A program made the position numbers and the translations under genes. This document shows, piece by piece, positions 53,398 through 62,014 of a DNA stretch of 64,000 bases; the stretch's first letter is position 1; the number at the start of each line of letters is the position of its first letter. Source of the stretch: Parvularcula maris (GTDB lineage Bacteria > Pseudomonadota > Alphaproteobacteria > Caulobacterales > Parvularculaceae); the NCBI RefSeq assembly GCF_024505085.1, contig NZ_JANIBC010000001.1:248001-312000 (forward strand), written 5' to 3'. The notes under the pieces are model-generated. The model saw nothing but the letters and a program-made list of their open reading frames with translations, was not told the origin of the DNA and searched no databases.

Positions 53398-54267
53398 TCA
53401 GCGAAGGGCGGCGACTGCCTCCTTGATACCCTCGCCGTATTGAGGGTGGTCCATGCCGAAGGCGATGTTTGCCTTCACGAAGCCCTCGATGGAGCCGCAG
53501 TCATGGCTCTCACCGGTGAAGGTGACGGCCAGGAACTTCTGCCTATCGAGGAGGCTGGCCATCGAGTCGGTGAGCTGGATCTCGTTGCCGGCGCCCGGTC
53601 CCTGCTTCTCCAGCAGGCCGAAGATCTCCGGCTGAAGGATGTAGCGCCCGGTGATGGAGTAGTTGGAGGGTGCCTCGGAGGGGTCGGGCTTCTCGACCAT
53701 GCCGGACATCTCCACCGCGCCGTTCGACCAGTCGCCCTTCGGCGCGATGACGCCGTACTTATTCGTCTCCTGCATCGGGACTTCCTCCACCGCGAGGAGG
53801 TTCGCGCCGTCCTCGTAGCGGTCCATCATCTCCTTGAGGGCCTTGGGCTTGCCCTTGATGATGACGTCGGGAAGCAGCACCGCAAAGGGCTCGTCGCCGA
53901 CGATGTCGCGTGCGCACCAGACGGCGTGGCCGAGACCGAGGGCCTTCTGCTGGCGGGTGAAGGAGGTGGCGCCCGCTTCCAGCACGCTCTCCATGGTGGC
54001 CGAAAGGATGTCCTTCTTGTTCTTTTTCTCCAGCGCCTGTTCGAGCTCGACCTGGTGGTCGAAATAGTCCTCGATGGCTGACTTGCCGCGACCGGTGACG
54101 AAGCAGAGATGCTCGATCCCGGCCTCCAGCGCCTCCTCCATGATGTAGTGGATCAGCGGCCGGTCCACGACGGGCAGAAGCTCCTTGGGGATCGCTTTGG
54201 AGGCGGGGAGGACCCGCGTGCCAAAACCGGCGACGGGGATGACGGCTTTTCTGGGGCGTGTGCTCAT
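53398..54267 (-). CDS. galU: UTP-glucose-1-phosphate uridylyltransferase
   Basis: A 289-residue nucleotidyltransferase. Markers are AVIPVAGFGTRVLPASKAIPKELLP (nucleotide-binding loop and Lys), YIMEEALEAGIEHLCFVTGRGKSAIEDYFD and QKALGLGHAVWCARDIVGDEPFAVLLPDVI. It makes UDP-glucose for polysaccharides, lipopolysaccharide and glucan. I start at ATG 54267, 4 bp after AAGGG; the 10-residue extension to 54297 lacks conservation features. It sits between the MscS gene and the 54.3-kb leader locus. Confidence 0.95.
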   Translation of the reverse strand: MSTRPRKAVIPVAGFGTRVLPASKAIPKELLPVVDRPLIHYIMEEALEAGIEHLCFVTGRGKSAIEDYFDHQVELEQALEKKNKKDILSATMESVLEAGATSFTRQQKALGLGHAVWCARDIVGDEPFAVLLPDVIIKGKPKALKEMMDRYEDGANLLAVEEVPMQETNKYGVIAPKGDWSNGAVEMSGMVEKPDPSEAPSNYSITGRYILQPEIFGLLEKQGPGAGNEIQLTDSMASLLDRQKFLAVTFTGESHDCGSIEGFVKANIAFGMDHPQYGEGIKEAVAALR

Positions 54268-54377
54268 GGCGCCCTTGTAACCGCCAGAGCGCCGCACTCA
54301 ACGTTTTTCCCCTTGCGCACGAAGCGAGAACACCTCACCTTCTCGTCAGTGGAAGCAACTGAAAAGGAGGTGATCGG

Positions 54378-54452
54378 ATGTCGAGTCAGATGATCCGTCG
54401 TTCGTGTGGGGTTCGTGGACAAGGCGCAAGCGCCGGGCGGTCCCGAGGCTGA
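54378..54452 (+). CDS. 24-residue leader peptide or small protein
   Basis: ATG 54378 follows AAAAGGAGGTGATC (54362-54375), an almost complete complement of the 16S rRNA 3' end. The ORF encodes an Arg- and Gly-rich peptide beginning MSSQMIRRSCGVRG, with five Arg in 24 residues. The ORF itself contains GGCG-CAAG-CGCC and its stop lies in the hairpin GAGGC-TGAC-GCCTC (54445-54458). A CCTCCCACCTT stretch just downstream could pair with the ribosome binding site. An intrinsic terminator follows 58 bp after the stop. It may be a regulatory leader peptide or a small stand-alone transcript. I do not recognise it. Confidence 0.5.
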   Translation: MSSQMIRRSCGVRGQGASAGRSRG

Positions 54453-54509
54453 CGCCTCCCACCTTCTGATGTTTTTGTTGGAAGTCCCTCGCGGACGACG
54501 ACACTGACG

Positions 54510-54540
54510 CCGCGGAGCCCTAGGCTCCGCGGTTTTTTTT
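54510..54540 (+). terminator. Intrinsic terminator after the small leader ORF
   Basis: CCGCGGAGCC (54510-54519), loop CTA, GGCTCCGCGG (54523-54532), then eight T. The stem is perfect. It would end a transcript of roughly 200-240 nt starting after galU, or act as an attenuator ahead of the methyltransferase gene. Confidence 0.92.
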
Positions 54541-54706
54541 ATTTGTCCTCCCCTTTAGGGGAGGTACAACGGCGAAGCATGTTCTTGAAAGACCGGCAGT
54601 GCCGCGGGAAGGCACTCGACCGGGTGCCCGAGCCGTATGGCTCGCCCCGCCGGAGGCGCTGCGCGCCGTGAGGCAAGAGAAGACTCTACCAACACTTTTA
54701 AACGGC

Positions 54707-54738
54707 CCGTAAAGCCTCGCTTGACTCTAACTTTACGG
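54707..54738 (+). promoter_or_regulatory. Operator-like inverted repeat around a -35 box
   Basis: CCGTAAAG (54707-54714) and CTTTACGG (54731-54738) are perfect 8-bp arms flanking TTGACT (54721-54726). A weak -10 (TGCATA, 54745-54750) follows at 18 bp. This arrangement suggests a repressible promoter for the methyltransferase gene, whose ATG is 58 bp downstream of the repeat. Confidence 0.45.
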
Positions 54739-54795
54739 CTCTCGTGCATACCGGCGGTTCAGGACACACAACGTCGAAGAGCGCGGGGAACGATC

Positions 54796-56103
54796 ATGGG
54801 AAAAGCGGCAGCCATCAGCTATTGCCGGGCTTGTCACGGGACCACGCTGACCCATGCCTTCGAGGTGGGCGAGGGGGTGACCTGGGTCACCTGCGGCGAC
54901 GAGCACGGAAAATCCGGCTGCGGACTTCTTCAGCGGGCCGACGTGTTCGAGGAGCGCCCTGCTGCGCTCCCCTTCGAGCCGAGCTGGACCGACGAGCACC
55001 GCCTCAAGGCCGCCGCTCACCAGGTGCTGGAGATGCTGACCACCCGCGAGGGGACGGCCCTGGACATTGGCTGCGGCTCGGGTGCTCTCGCCAAGGCCTA
55101 TCCGCGCTGGATCGTGCCTATCGGCCTCGACCCGTCCCTCCCTGAGACCGGACCCCAGGACTGGGGCGTGGGCATCAAAGAGGAGTTCACCTCCGCCGAT
55201 GGCCAGGCCGCCCTCAAGAAGATGGGCGTCAAGAAGTTCGACATCATCACCGCGATCTCCGTCCTCGGAGAGCTCGACGACCCGCTCGCCTTCTTCCTCC
55301 GTGCCAAGAGCTGGCTCGCCAAGGACGGGGTGATGGTGGTGGAGACGCCCTATGCCGCACTCGCCCTTACCCGTACACTGACGAGCACCTTCAACGCGCG
55401 GTCCGAGGCGGTCTACACCCTCGCTGTCCTGCAGCGCATCGCCCAGGCGACAGGCTTCAACATCGTGCGCGGCTCGATGACCGAGACGGCGGGCGGCTCC
55501 ATCCGCCTGTTTCTGACCCATGAGGACTATCACGGCCATGACTACGCCCCCTGGCGCGAGCAGCTCGCCCGCCTATGGGACGAGGAGGCAGCGCTCAGCC
55601 TGGTCGGATCGTCCGCCTACAGAGCCTTCCAGATGCGGGTCGAGCGCCGCTCGGCCGACGTCTACGCCTTCGCCTCGGCCCTCAAGCGCCACGAGCTTCA
55701 CGCCTATGTCCACGGCACCGGCCCGCGCAGCCAGATGATGCTGGAGGCCAACGGCTTCGACCCGGAGATCATCTTCGGCGCCATCGGGCAGGCCCATGTC
55801 GCCACCACCTTTGATGTCATGACCGAGGACGAGGCCAAGCACACCGCCCCCGACGTCCTGATCGGCGACGGCGCCTATAAGCGCGAGATCCTGGAGGGCT
55901 GGCACCAGTTCATCATGGATGGCGGGCGCATCGCCTTCTTAGAGCCCGAGTTCCTGGTGGTGGACGGCACCAACTACGCCCGCGAGCTGGGCCGCACCCT
56001 AGCCGTCACCGACGGTCCCGGCAGCGTCGAGACGCTCCGCGCTGCCCTATCCGCGATGCGCCAGCCCCATCGCCTGGTGGTGCTGAACCAGAAGGAAGCC
56101 TAG
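54796..56103 (+). CDS. Class I SAM methyltransferase, sugar C-methyltransferase-like
   Basis: A 435-residue three-part protein. The N-terminal region contains a CRAC pair and further Cys (ISYCRACHGTTLTHAF, CGDEHGKSGCG) that could bind zinc. The central SAM domain shows ALDIGCGSGALAKAYP and FDIITAISVLGELDDPLAFF. The C-terminal Rossmann-like part has AYVHGTGPRSQMMLEANGF. This order recalls NDP-sugar C-methyltransferases (TylC3 type). The C-terminal GxGxxx loop is atypical, so substrate assignment is tentative. I start at ATG 54796 after GGGGAACG. It is convergent with the YbjN gene. Confidence 0.65.
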   Translation: MGKAAAISYCRACHGTTLTHAFEVGEGVTWVTCGDEHGKSGCGLLQRADVFEERPAALPFEPSWTDEHRLKAAAHQVLEMLTTREGTALDIGCGSGALAKAYPRWIVPIGLDPSLPETGPQDWGVGIKEEFTSADGQAALKKMGVKKFDIITAISVLGELDDPLAFFLRAKSWLAKDGVMVVETPYAALALTRTLTSTFNARSEAVYTLAVLQRIAQATGFNIVRGSMTETAGGSIRLFLTHEDYHGHDYAPWREQLARLWDEEAALSLVGSSAYRAFQMRVERRSADVYAFASALKRHELHAYVHGTGPRSQMMLEANGFDPEIIFGAIGQAHVATTFDVMTEDEAKHTAPDVLIGDGAYKREILEGWHQFIMDGGRIAFLEPEFLVVDGTNYARELGRTLAVTDGPGSVETLRAALSAMRQPHRLVVLNQKEA

Positions 56104-56113
56104 CGCCCAGACC

Positions 56114-56806
56114 CTAGCGCTTCCCCTGTTCGGCCTCGACCATGGCTTTCGCGGCGCTGGTCAGGAAGCTCATATCCTCCTGACCGATCCGCGGCGCCGT
56201 GAGGTCGATCAGCCTGCCATAGGTGATAGACTGCAGATAGCCGGACTGGGGACCGGCGAAGAGCGGTCCGAAGTCGGACTGCACGCCCACCGACTGGCTG
56301 AGGCCTGCATTGGCTACCCAGCCCTCGTAGAAATCACCGACATCCTGCAGGAACAGCGCGATGTAGAGCTTCACCGTGTCCCGGCTGACGCCCTCTTGGG
56401 TGAGGAGCTTGGCCAGGACGATGCCCTGGTTGTTCCCGACACGGATGGCGGTGGCGAGCTTGGCCTTGGTGCTGTGAAACTCGTTGAGCCTCGGATAGCT
56501 CACATTGAAGGGCTCGAAGCCCACCGCCAGGCTGGTGAGGCGGCAGCCCTCGATGGCCACGGGGTCGGCGCAGCCCCGCGGCTCGATGACGAAGGCGTTG
56601 CCGCTCGGCAGCTCGCCCCGGATCAGCGTGGCCGTGCCGTCCGGCGAGAAGACCTGGGGCGTGATCTGCATCTCGGTGAGGATCGAGAAGTAGTCCGCGC
56701 GCGACATCAGCTTCATGGTGGGCGAGGGCATCAGCTCGTTCTGCGCCTTCGCCGCTCCCGCCATGCTGAGAAGGGCCGCCATGGCCATCAGTAGTCTGTT
56801 CATCAT
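56114..56806 (-). CDS. Secreted YbjN-domain protein
   Basis: This 230-residue protein has a signal peptide (MNRLLMAMAALLSMAGAAKAQ) and a YbjN-like type III secretion chaperone fold. LNEFHSTKAKLATAIRVGNNQGIVLAKLLTQEGVSRDTVKLYIALFLQDVGDF follows the family pattern of helix, paired strands and helix. Two Cys (RGCADP and IEGCRL) probably form a periplasmic disulfide. YbjN relatives affect motility and exopolysaccharide in enterobacteria, with no defined mechanism. Start codons 56806 and 56803 are both plausible. Confidence 0.6.
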   Translation of the reverse strand: MMNRLLMAMAALLSMAGAAKAQNELMPSPTMKLMSRADYFSILTEMQITPQVFSPDGTATLIRGELPSGNAFVIEPRGCADPVAIEGCRLTSLAVGFEPFNVSYPRLNEFHSTKAKLATAIRVGNNQGIVLAKLLTQEGVSRDTVKLYIALFLQDVGDFYEGWVANAGLSQSVGVQSDFGPLFAGPQSGYLQSITYGRLIDLTAPRIGQEDMSFLTSAAKAMVEAEQGKR

Positions 56807-56977
56807 GGGGCGCCCCTAGCCTGTCTTTATCCTGCGTCCGAAAGAGCAAGCGTAGCGGTACTTTAACGAAAGGGTAAGGGGGTGAGCCGTCGGCCTGACC
56901 AGCTTTTATGGAACTTCCCTTCCCCTCCTCGCGAAAGAAGTGATAGTTGTGACCTTGTACCTCCGAAGGGATCTTGG

Positions 56978-57793
56978 GTGAGGCTTCTCTATCTTGGCGA
57001 CATTATGGGGCGATCCGGCCGCAAGGCTGTGATGGACCAGCTCCCCGGCCTGCGGCGGGACCTCGCCTTGGACTTCATTGTCGTCAACGCCGAGAACGCC
57101 GCCGGGGGCTTCGGCATCAACGCCGACATCGCTGTCGACCTCTTCAGTGCCGGAGCCGACTGCCTGGTCACCGGCAATCACGCCTTCGACCAGCGCGAGA
57201 GCTACGAGCTCTTCGACGACGAGCGGCGCCTTTTGCGGCCTGCCAACTTCCCCGCCAACAACCCGGGCCGCGGCGCGGGTCTCTATGAGAGCCGCTCAGG
57301 GCACCGGGTCCTGGTGATCCAGCTCCAGGGCCAGGTCTTCATGGGACCTGTCGATGATCTCCCCCCCGCTATCGAGCGTGAGCTCGAGGGGGTGGAGCTC
57401 GGCCGCGAGGTGGACGCCATCATCGTCGATGTCCATGCCGAGGCGTGCTCCGAGAAGTACTCCGTCGGCCACTATCTCGACGGGCGGGTGTCCATGGTGG
57501 TTGGCTCGCACACCCATATCCCCACCGCCGATGCCCAGGTGCTGCCCTTAGGCACCGCCTTCCAGTCCGACGCCGGCATGTGCGGCGACTATGACAGCGT
57601 GATCGGCATGGAGAAGGGCACCATCCTCGAGCGCTTCACCACCAAGATGAAGGTGGGCCGGATGCAGCCCGCCGCAGGCGAGGCCACGATCTGCGGCCTC
57701 CTCGTCGAGACCGACCCGCGAACTGGCCTCGCCCTCACTGCCGAGCCCCTGCGGATCGGCGGCCGGTTGAGCGAGGCTCGGCCCCAGCTCTAA
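56978..57793 (+). CDS. ymdB: TIGR00282/YmdB-family metallophosphoesterase
   Basis: A 271-residue calcineurin-fold phosphodiesterase. MRLLYLGDIMGRSGRKAV, VVNAENAAGGFG, VTGNHAFDQRE, VDVHAEACSEK and VGSHTHIPTADAQVLP carry the Asp, Asn and His metal ligands. Bacillus YmdB hydrolyses 2',3'-cyclic nucleotides and steers developmental choices; its role here is unknown. I choose GTG 56978, 8 bp after GAAGGGA, giving the family N-terminus. The open frame from 56882 adds 32 unrelated residues. Confidence 0.9.
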   Translation: MRLLYLGDIMGRSGRKAVMDQLPGLRRDLALDFIVVNAENAAGGFGINADIAVDLFSAGADCLVTGNHAFDQRESYELFDDERRLLRPANFPANNPGRGAGLYESRSGHRVLVIQLQGQVFMGPVDDLPPAIERELEGVELGREVDAIIVDVHAEACSEKYSVGHYLDGRVSMVVGSHTHIPTADAQVLPLGTAFQSDAGMCGDYDSVIGMEKGTILERFTTKMKVGRMQPAAGEATICGLLVETDPRTGLALTAEPLRIGGRLSEARPQL

Positions 57794-57832
57794 CCTCAAC
57801 CCCTCACGCAGACACCAACCGGGAGACTTTCC

Positions 57833-58288
57833 ATGCTGTTGCCGCTCTTGCTCGCCCTTACCGCCTCGCCGGACCCTATGAGCGTGGAGGGGGTCTGGTG
57901 GACCGAGGGGCGCAACAGCCAGGTGACCATCGAGCGGGAAGGCGAGAGCGTGACCGGGCGCATCACCTGGTATGTCGGCATCGAGGAGGAGCAGGTCTTC
58001 GACGAGCAGAACCCCGACGAGGCGATGCGCGGGCGCGAGCTTCTCGACATGCCGATCATCGAGGGCTTCGAGGCGGGCAGGAACCAGTGGAAGCGCGGCG
58101 TCATCTACGATCCCACCGAGGGCAAGAGCTACCGCTCCGCTATCTTCCGCATGGACGAGGACACGCTGGGGGTGAAGGGCTGTGTCGCCGTGGTCTGCCT
58201 GACCCAGAAGTGGGAGAGGGTGGCGCCTGGGGAGGTGGTGACCATGGAACGCGCGCCAATGCTGCGCAGCGAGACCGCCTCGGACTGA
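57833..58288 (+). CDS. DUF2147 family secreted protein, copy 1
   Basis: A 151-residue protein with a short signal-like leader (MLLPLLLALTAS) and a DUF2147 lipocalin-like domain. Markers are GVWWTEGRNSQVTIER, DEQNPDEAMRGRELLDMPII, WKRGVIYDPTEGKSYRS and LGVKGCVAVVCLTQKW. The two Cys of GCVAVVC probably pair. The family is periplasmic and of unknown ligand. A divergent paralogue follows at 58461, and ymdB ends 39 bp upstream. Confidence 0.8.
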   Translation: MLLPLLLALTASPDPMSVEGVWWTEGRNSQVTIEREGESVTGRITWYVGIEEEQVFDEQNPDEAMRGRELLDMPIIEGFEAGRNQWKRGVIYDPTEGKSYRSAIFRMDEDTLGVKGCVAVVCLTQKWERVAPGEVVTMERAPMLRSETASD

Positions 58289-58460
58289 CGCAGATGAGAG
58301 TGGCGTAACAGCAACGCTCAGCGGAAACCGTTGTTGGTACAGCCGATGCAAGACTGGTTTGCCTTGCGATCCGCGAGGCGGAACGCACATTGCAGGGTCT
58401 GCGCCGTACCGCCTGATCGTTTGTAGCGGTGCACCTAAGCTGATTGAGGTTGTTTTCGCC

Positions 58461-58913
58461 GTGTTGTTTGCCGTTTTTCTGCTCCAGTCCATGAACCCGC
58501 TCGATATCGAAGGCGTGTGGTGGACACGCGGCGGCAATGCTCAGGTGGAGATCGAGGAGACCGGCTCCTCCGTGCGCGGCACCATCATCTGGACCAGCGC
58601 CGCCGCCGAGGTGGCGGCGGGCCGCATGGTCAAGAAGGACGACCTTCCCGACGTCTACCGCATCGGCAAGGTGCTGTTCGAGGACTACGACCGCGGCGCC
58701 GACCGCTGGGAGAACGGCACCATCTACAGCCTCGAGGACGGCAAGGCCTACGCCTCGTCCCTGCGCCGCGTCGACGAGGAGACCCTGGCTGTCGAAGGCT
58801 GCCTCGGCATCTTCTGCCGCACCCAGCTCTTCACCCGCGCTAGCGACGACGAGATCGAACGTCTGCAGCTCGTGCGCAGCGCAGCGGTTTTAGTGGAGCG
58901 TCCTGCGCCGTAG
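58461..58913 (+). CDS. DUF2147 family secreted protein, copy 2
   Basis: A 150-residue paralogue: GVWWTRGGNAQVEIEE, ADRWENGTIYSLEDGKAYAS and LAVEGCLGIFCRTQLF repeat the pattern of copy 1. The middle segment differs (VAAGRMVKKDDLPDVYR in place of the NPDE region). The start is uncertain. GTG 58461 gives a hydrophobic leader (VLFAVFLLQS) of the same length as copy 1; upstream TTG 58359 would add 34 residues. GAGG lies 11 bp before the GTG. The LysR gene begins 9 bp after the stop. Confidence 0.7.
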   Translation: MLFAVFLLQSMNPLDIEGVWWTRGGNAQVEIEETGSSVRGTIIWTSAAAEVAAGRMVKKDDLPDVYRIGKVLFEDYDRGADRWENGTIYSLEDGKAYASSLRRVDEETLAVEGCLGIFCRTQLFTRASDDEIERLQLVRSAAVLVERPAP

Positions 58914-58922
58914 AAGCCTCCC

Positions 58923-59822
58923 ATGGATGCTGCACGCGACATGGCCACGTTTCAGGCGCTGGCCCGAACAGGAACGATCTCCGCCGCCGCCCATGAGCTG
59001 GGCGTCGCTCCTTCCGCCGTCTCCCGCCGCCTCAAGGCGCTGGAGGCGCGGCTTGGCACTGAGCTGGTGCGCCGCTCGACGAGAGCCCTGGTGCTGACCC
59101 CCGCGGGAGAGGCCTATCTGGAGCGCTCCAAGAAGCTCCTCTCCTCCATCGACGCCCTCGAGGAGGAGATGCGGGAGGAGAGCCTCGGCATCGCAGGTCC
59201 CATCAAACTGGCAGCGCCGCTCTCCTTCGGCCTCGGCGAGCTGCCCGGCCCCATCGAGCGCTTCCTCACTGAGCACCCCGCCGTCACCTTGGAGCTCGAC
59301 CTGCGCGACGATCAGGTGGACCTGGTCCGCGAGGGCTTCGACCTCGCCTTGAGGATCGGCGAGCTGCCCGCCTCCAGCCTGATCGCCAAACGCATCTGCT
59401 CCATCCCTATCCAGGTGGGCGCCTCGGAGAGCTTTCTGAAACAGCACGGCGAGCCAAAGAGCCCGGCCGATCTCGATGGCCTGCCGGGCCTCGTCTACGC
59501 CAACGCGCAGCGCGGCGATGTCCTGCGCTATACCGGCGAGGACGGTGAGGAGGGCCGGGTGCAGCTCACCCGCCGGGTGGTGGCGAACAATGGCGACATG
59601 CTGGCGAGCCTCGCCGCCGGGGGCCACGGCATCTACCACGCCCCCGACTTCATCATGCGCCGCTACTTCGAGGACCGGTCCCTGGTGCACCTTTTCCCTG
59701 AGCAGGACTGGGGCGAGGTGACCCTTCAGGCCGTCTGGCCGCCGACCCATCACCAGCCCATCAGGGTCAGGACCCTCATCAATTTTCTGGCAATGGAACT
59801 TACGCGCTCGCCAAAAGCTTAA
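58923..59822 (+). CDS. LysR-family transcriptional regulator
   Basis: A 299-residue LysR protein. The N-terminal winged helix reads MATFQALARTGTISAAAHELGVAPSAVSRRLKALEARLGTELVRR. The periplasmic-binding-like effector domain spans about residues 95-290 (GPIKLAAPLSFG, ANNGDMLASLAAGGHGI). Most members activate a divergent or adjacent gene; no divergent gene is close here, and the DUF2147 gene lies immediately upstream in the same direction. The effector cannot be inferred. Confidence 0.92.
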   Translation: MDAARDMATFQALARTGTISAAAHELGVAPSAVSRRLKALEARLGTELVRRSTRALVLTPAGEAYLERSKKLLSSIDALEEEMREESLGIAGPIKLAAPLSFGLGELPGPIERFLTEHPAVTLELDLRDDQVDLVREGFDLALRIGELPASSLIAKRICSIPIQVGASESFLKQHGEPKSPADLDGLPGLVYANAQRGDVLRYTGEDGEEGRVQLTRRVVANNGDMLASLAAGGHGIYHAPDFIMRRYFEDRSLVHLFPEQDWGEVTLQAVWPPTHHQPIRVRTLINFLAMELTRSPKA

Positions 59823-59866
59823 CGATCGGTTAGCGTTACTGTTGGGACAGACAGTAAGGGTACGAT

Positions 59867-60223
59867 ATGTCAGAACTCATGAACGACCTTCAGGGCGCAT
59901 TCGGCGGGGCAGCCGGCGCCGATCCTCTTCTCGTGCTCCTGCCGATCGCGCTCGTCGCGATCGCCCAGGGCCTACGCTCCGACGGCTTCGGCGAGGTGAT
60001 CGCGCGCTCGCTCAGCGGGATCTTCATCGCGGCGCTGCTGATCTTCCTGGTGGGGGGTCTTCTCGGCGCCGACCGTTTCAACCTCGGCATGTGGCAGGAC
60101 CGTGTCGGCGGCACCTGGGACAGCCTTCTCGGCATCCACTTCGTCGAGGTGCTGGGCTTCTGGCTCCTGATCCTCGTCGGTGCCTTCGCCGTCTTCTCGG
60201 TCAGGTCGCTGGTCCGCCGCTAA
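59867..60223 (+). CDS. Small membrane protein of unknown function
   Basis: A 118-residue protein with three hydrophobic segments: LLVLLPIALVAIAQGL, SLSGIFIAALLIFLVGGLL and EVLGFWLLILVGAFAVFSV. The ends are short and polar. No family is recognised. It is followed by an intrinsic terminator (60247-60280), and the LysR gene ends 44 bp upstream. Confidence 0.6.
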   Translation: MSELMNDLQGAFGGAAGADPLLVLLPIALVAIAQGLRSDGFGEVIARSLSGIFIAALLIFLVGGLLGADRFNLGMWQDRVGGTWDSLLGIHFVEVLGFWLLILVGAFAVFSVRSLVRR

Positions 60224-60246
60224 ACCCGGCATCGCATCTTCACAGA

Positions 60247-60280
60247 AGAGCTCCGGCGCCCTACACGCCGGGGCTCTTTT
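60247..60280 (+). terminator. Intrinsic terminator before yebC
   Basis: AGAGCTCCGGCG (60247-60258) pairs with CGCCGGGGCTCT (60266-60277) with one mismatch, followed by TTTT. It closes the transcript of the small membrane protein. yebC starts 19 bp later, so its promoter probably overlaps this hairpin or lies upstream. Confidence 0.8.
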
Positions 60281-60298
60281 CATATTCCGGAGGCATCC

Positions 60299-61045
60299 AT
60301 GGCAGGCCACTCCAAATGGGCCAACATCCAGCACCGCAAGGGCCGTCAGGACGCGAAGCGCTCGAAGCTGTTCTCGCGTCTCTCCAAGGAGATCACGGTG
60401 GCGGCCAAGATGGGCGCTCCCGATCCCGCCTTCAATCCGCGCCTGCGCCTGGCCATTGCCAACGCCAAGGGCCAGTCCATGCCCAAGGACAATATCGACC
60501 GCGCCATCAAGAAGGGCTCGGCGGGCGAGGGCGACGACTACGAAGAGATCCGCTACGAAGGCTTCGGCCCGGAAGGCATCGGCATCATCGTCGAGGCGCT
60601 GACCGACAACAGGAACCGCACCGCCTCCGAGGTCCGCTCCACCTTCTCCAAGAACGGCGGGAACCTGGGCGAAACAGGCTCGGTCAGCTTCGGCTACGAC
60701 CGCGTCGGCCAGATCGAGTACAAGGCCGAAGTGGGCTCCGAAGAGGACGTGCTGGAGGCCGCCATCGAGGCGGGCGCCGAGGATGTGGAGTCCGGTGAGG
60801 AGGCTCACACCATCTACACCGCAGCCGACGATTTCGCCGAGGTCCAGAAGGCCCTCGAGGAGAAGTACGGCGAGCCCGACAGCGCCAAGCTGGCTTGGCG
60901 TGCGCAGAACACGATCGAGGTGAGCTCGGAGAAGTCCGACACCATCGTCAAGCTCTACGACGCCCTCGACGACCTCGACGACGTGCAGCAGGTCTACGCC
61001 AACTTCGAGCTATCGGACGAGGACGCCGAGCGGCTCGCGGGGTGA
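60299..61045 (+). CDS. yebC: YebC/PmpR family protein
   Basis: A 248-residue Yeb[29 protein letters not shown] and the following ITVAAKMG are the conserved N-terminus; [48 protein letters not shown] is the central signature. Members are described as DNA-binding regulators and, more recently, as translation factors that ease proline stretches. Efp, encoded 2.4 kb downstream, has a related task. The stop overlaps the next gene as GTGA. ruvC, a frequent neighbour, is not present here. Confidence 0.95.
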   Translation: MAGHSKWANIQHRKGRQDAKRSKLFSRLSKEITVAAKMGAPDPAFNPRLRLAIANAKGQSMPKDNIDRAIKKGSAGEGDDYEEIRYEGFGPEGIGIIVEALTDNRNRTASEVRSTFSKNGGNLGETGSVSFGYDRVGQIEYKAEVGSEEDVLEAAIEAGAEDVESGEEAHTIYTAADDFAEVQKALEEKYGEPDSAKLAWRAQNTIEVSSEKSDTIVKLYDALDDLDDVQQVYANFELSDEDAERLAG

Positions 61046-61908
61046 GGCTCGTCTTCCTCGCTGCGGTGATCGGCCTGCTGACGGCCTGCGCCAACCTGCC
61101 CGCCGACCGGACCAAGACTTCGCCCATCGTCCTTGGTCAGAGCCACGCGCTGCCCTCTGAGGTCTACGGCACCGAGCGAGAGATCAACGTCTACGCGCCT
61201 GAGAAGCCCGACTGGGTGGAGGGGCCGTTACCCGTCCTCTTCGTGGTCGATGGCGGGCAGGAGCAGGATTTCGTGCATCTTGCCGGGCTCTCACATCTCA
61301 CCCTCGTCAATGGCGAGCGGGTGCCGATGATCGTCGTCGGCGTGCGCACCGAGGACCGCTACGGCGAGATCGTGCCGGACCCGCAGAATGAGCGCTTCGC
61401 GGCAGAGTTCGAGGGCTATGGCGGGGCGGACGGCTTCCGGCGTCACCTGACCGAGGAGGTGGTGCCCTTCATCGAGGCGCGCTTCGAGACGGGGCGCCAC
61501 GTCTTAACCGGGGAGAGCCTGGCTGGGCTGTTCGTGCTCGACACGGCTCTGAGGACGCCGGGCGCCTTCGACGACTACATCGCCATCAGCCCGAGCCTCT
61601 GGTGGGACGACCGCCGCCTGGCGCGCGAGGCGCCTGTGCTGCTCAAGGACTGGCAGGGAGAGGACAAGCGCCTCTACCTCACCATGGCCGACGAGGGCGG
61701 GGCCATGCAGCGCGGACTCGACGAGGTGCTTGCGGCCATCGAGACCGCCTCGCCTGAGGGGCTTGAGCTGCGCTATGTGGACCGTCGCGGCGAGGACAGC
61801 CACGCCACCATCTACCACGGCGCGGTGCGCGACGCGCTTCAGGGCATGTTCGGCTACCCGCCCTATGAGCAGGGGCCGCAGCCCTGGTGGAACGAGGTGA
61901 CCGACTGA
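61042..61908 (+). CDS. Lipoprotein esterase, IroE/Fes-like alpha/beta hydrolase
   Basis: A 288-residue protein with a lipoprotein signal ([16 protein letters not shown], lipobox LTAC). The Fes/IroE-type esterase fold shows [24 protein letters not shown], the nucleophile elbow [12 protein letters not shown] (Ser in GESLAG) and a late [13 protein letters not shown] with the catalytic His. Relatives hydrolyse siderophore esters or other acyl esters; the substrate here is unknown. I start at GTG 61042, overlapping the yebC stop as GTGA. The upstream extension is a yebC shadow. Confidence 0.82.
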   Translation: MRLVFLAAVIGLLTACANLPADRTKTSPIVLGQSHALPSEVYGTEREINVYAPEKPDWVEGPLPVLFVVDGGQEQDFVHLAGLSHLTLVNGERVPMIVVGVRTEDRYGEIVPDPQNERFAAEFEGYGGADGFRRHLTEEVVPFIEARFETGRHVLTGESLAGLFVLDTALRTPGAFDDYIAISPSLWWDDRRLAREAPVLLKDWQGEDKRLYLTMADEGGAMQRGLDEVLAAIETASPEGLELRYVDRRGEDSHATIYHGAVRDALQGMFGYPPYEQGPQPWWNEVTD

Positions 61909-62014
61909 AAGGAACCTCGCGGTTTGCGACGGACCCGCCGCTGAATCTGCAGCGCCTACAGTTGTAATTGTCGCACCCGCCCCCTATGTCGTTTTTCGAT
62001 AAGGAGGGACCACC

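Larger units (their letters stand above)
54268..54795. other. Gene-poor region with a leader ORF, terminator and operator-like repeat
   Basis: This 528-bp stretch separates divergent galU and a methyltransferase gene. It carries the 24-codon ORF (54378-54452), a terminator (54510-54540), a small CCTCCCCTTTAGGGGAGG hairpin near 54547-54564 and an inverted repeat at a -35-like box (54707-54738). No longer coding frame in it looks real. Confidence 0.6.
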
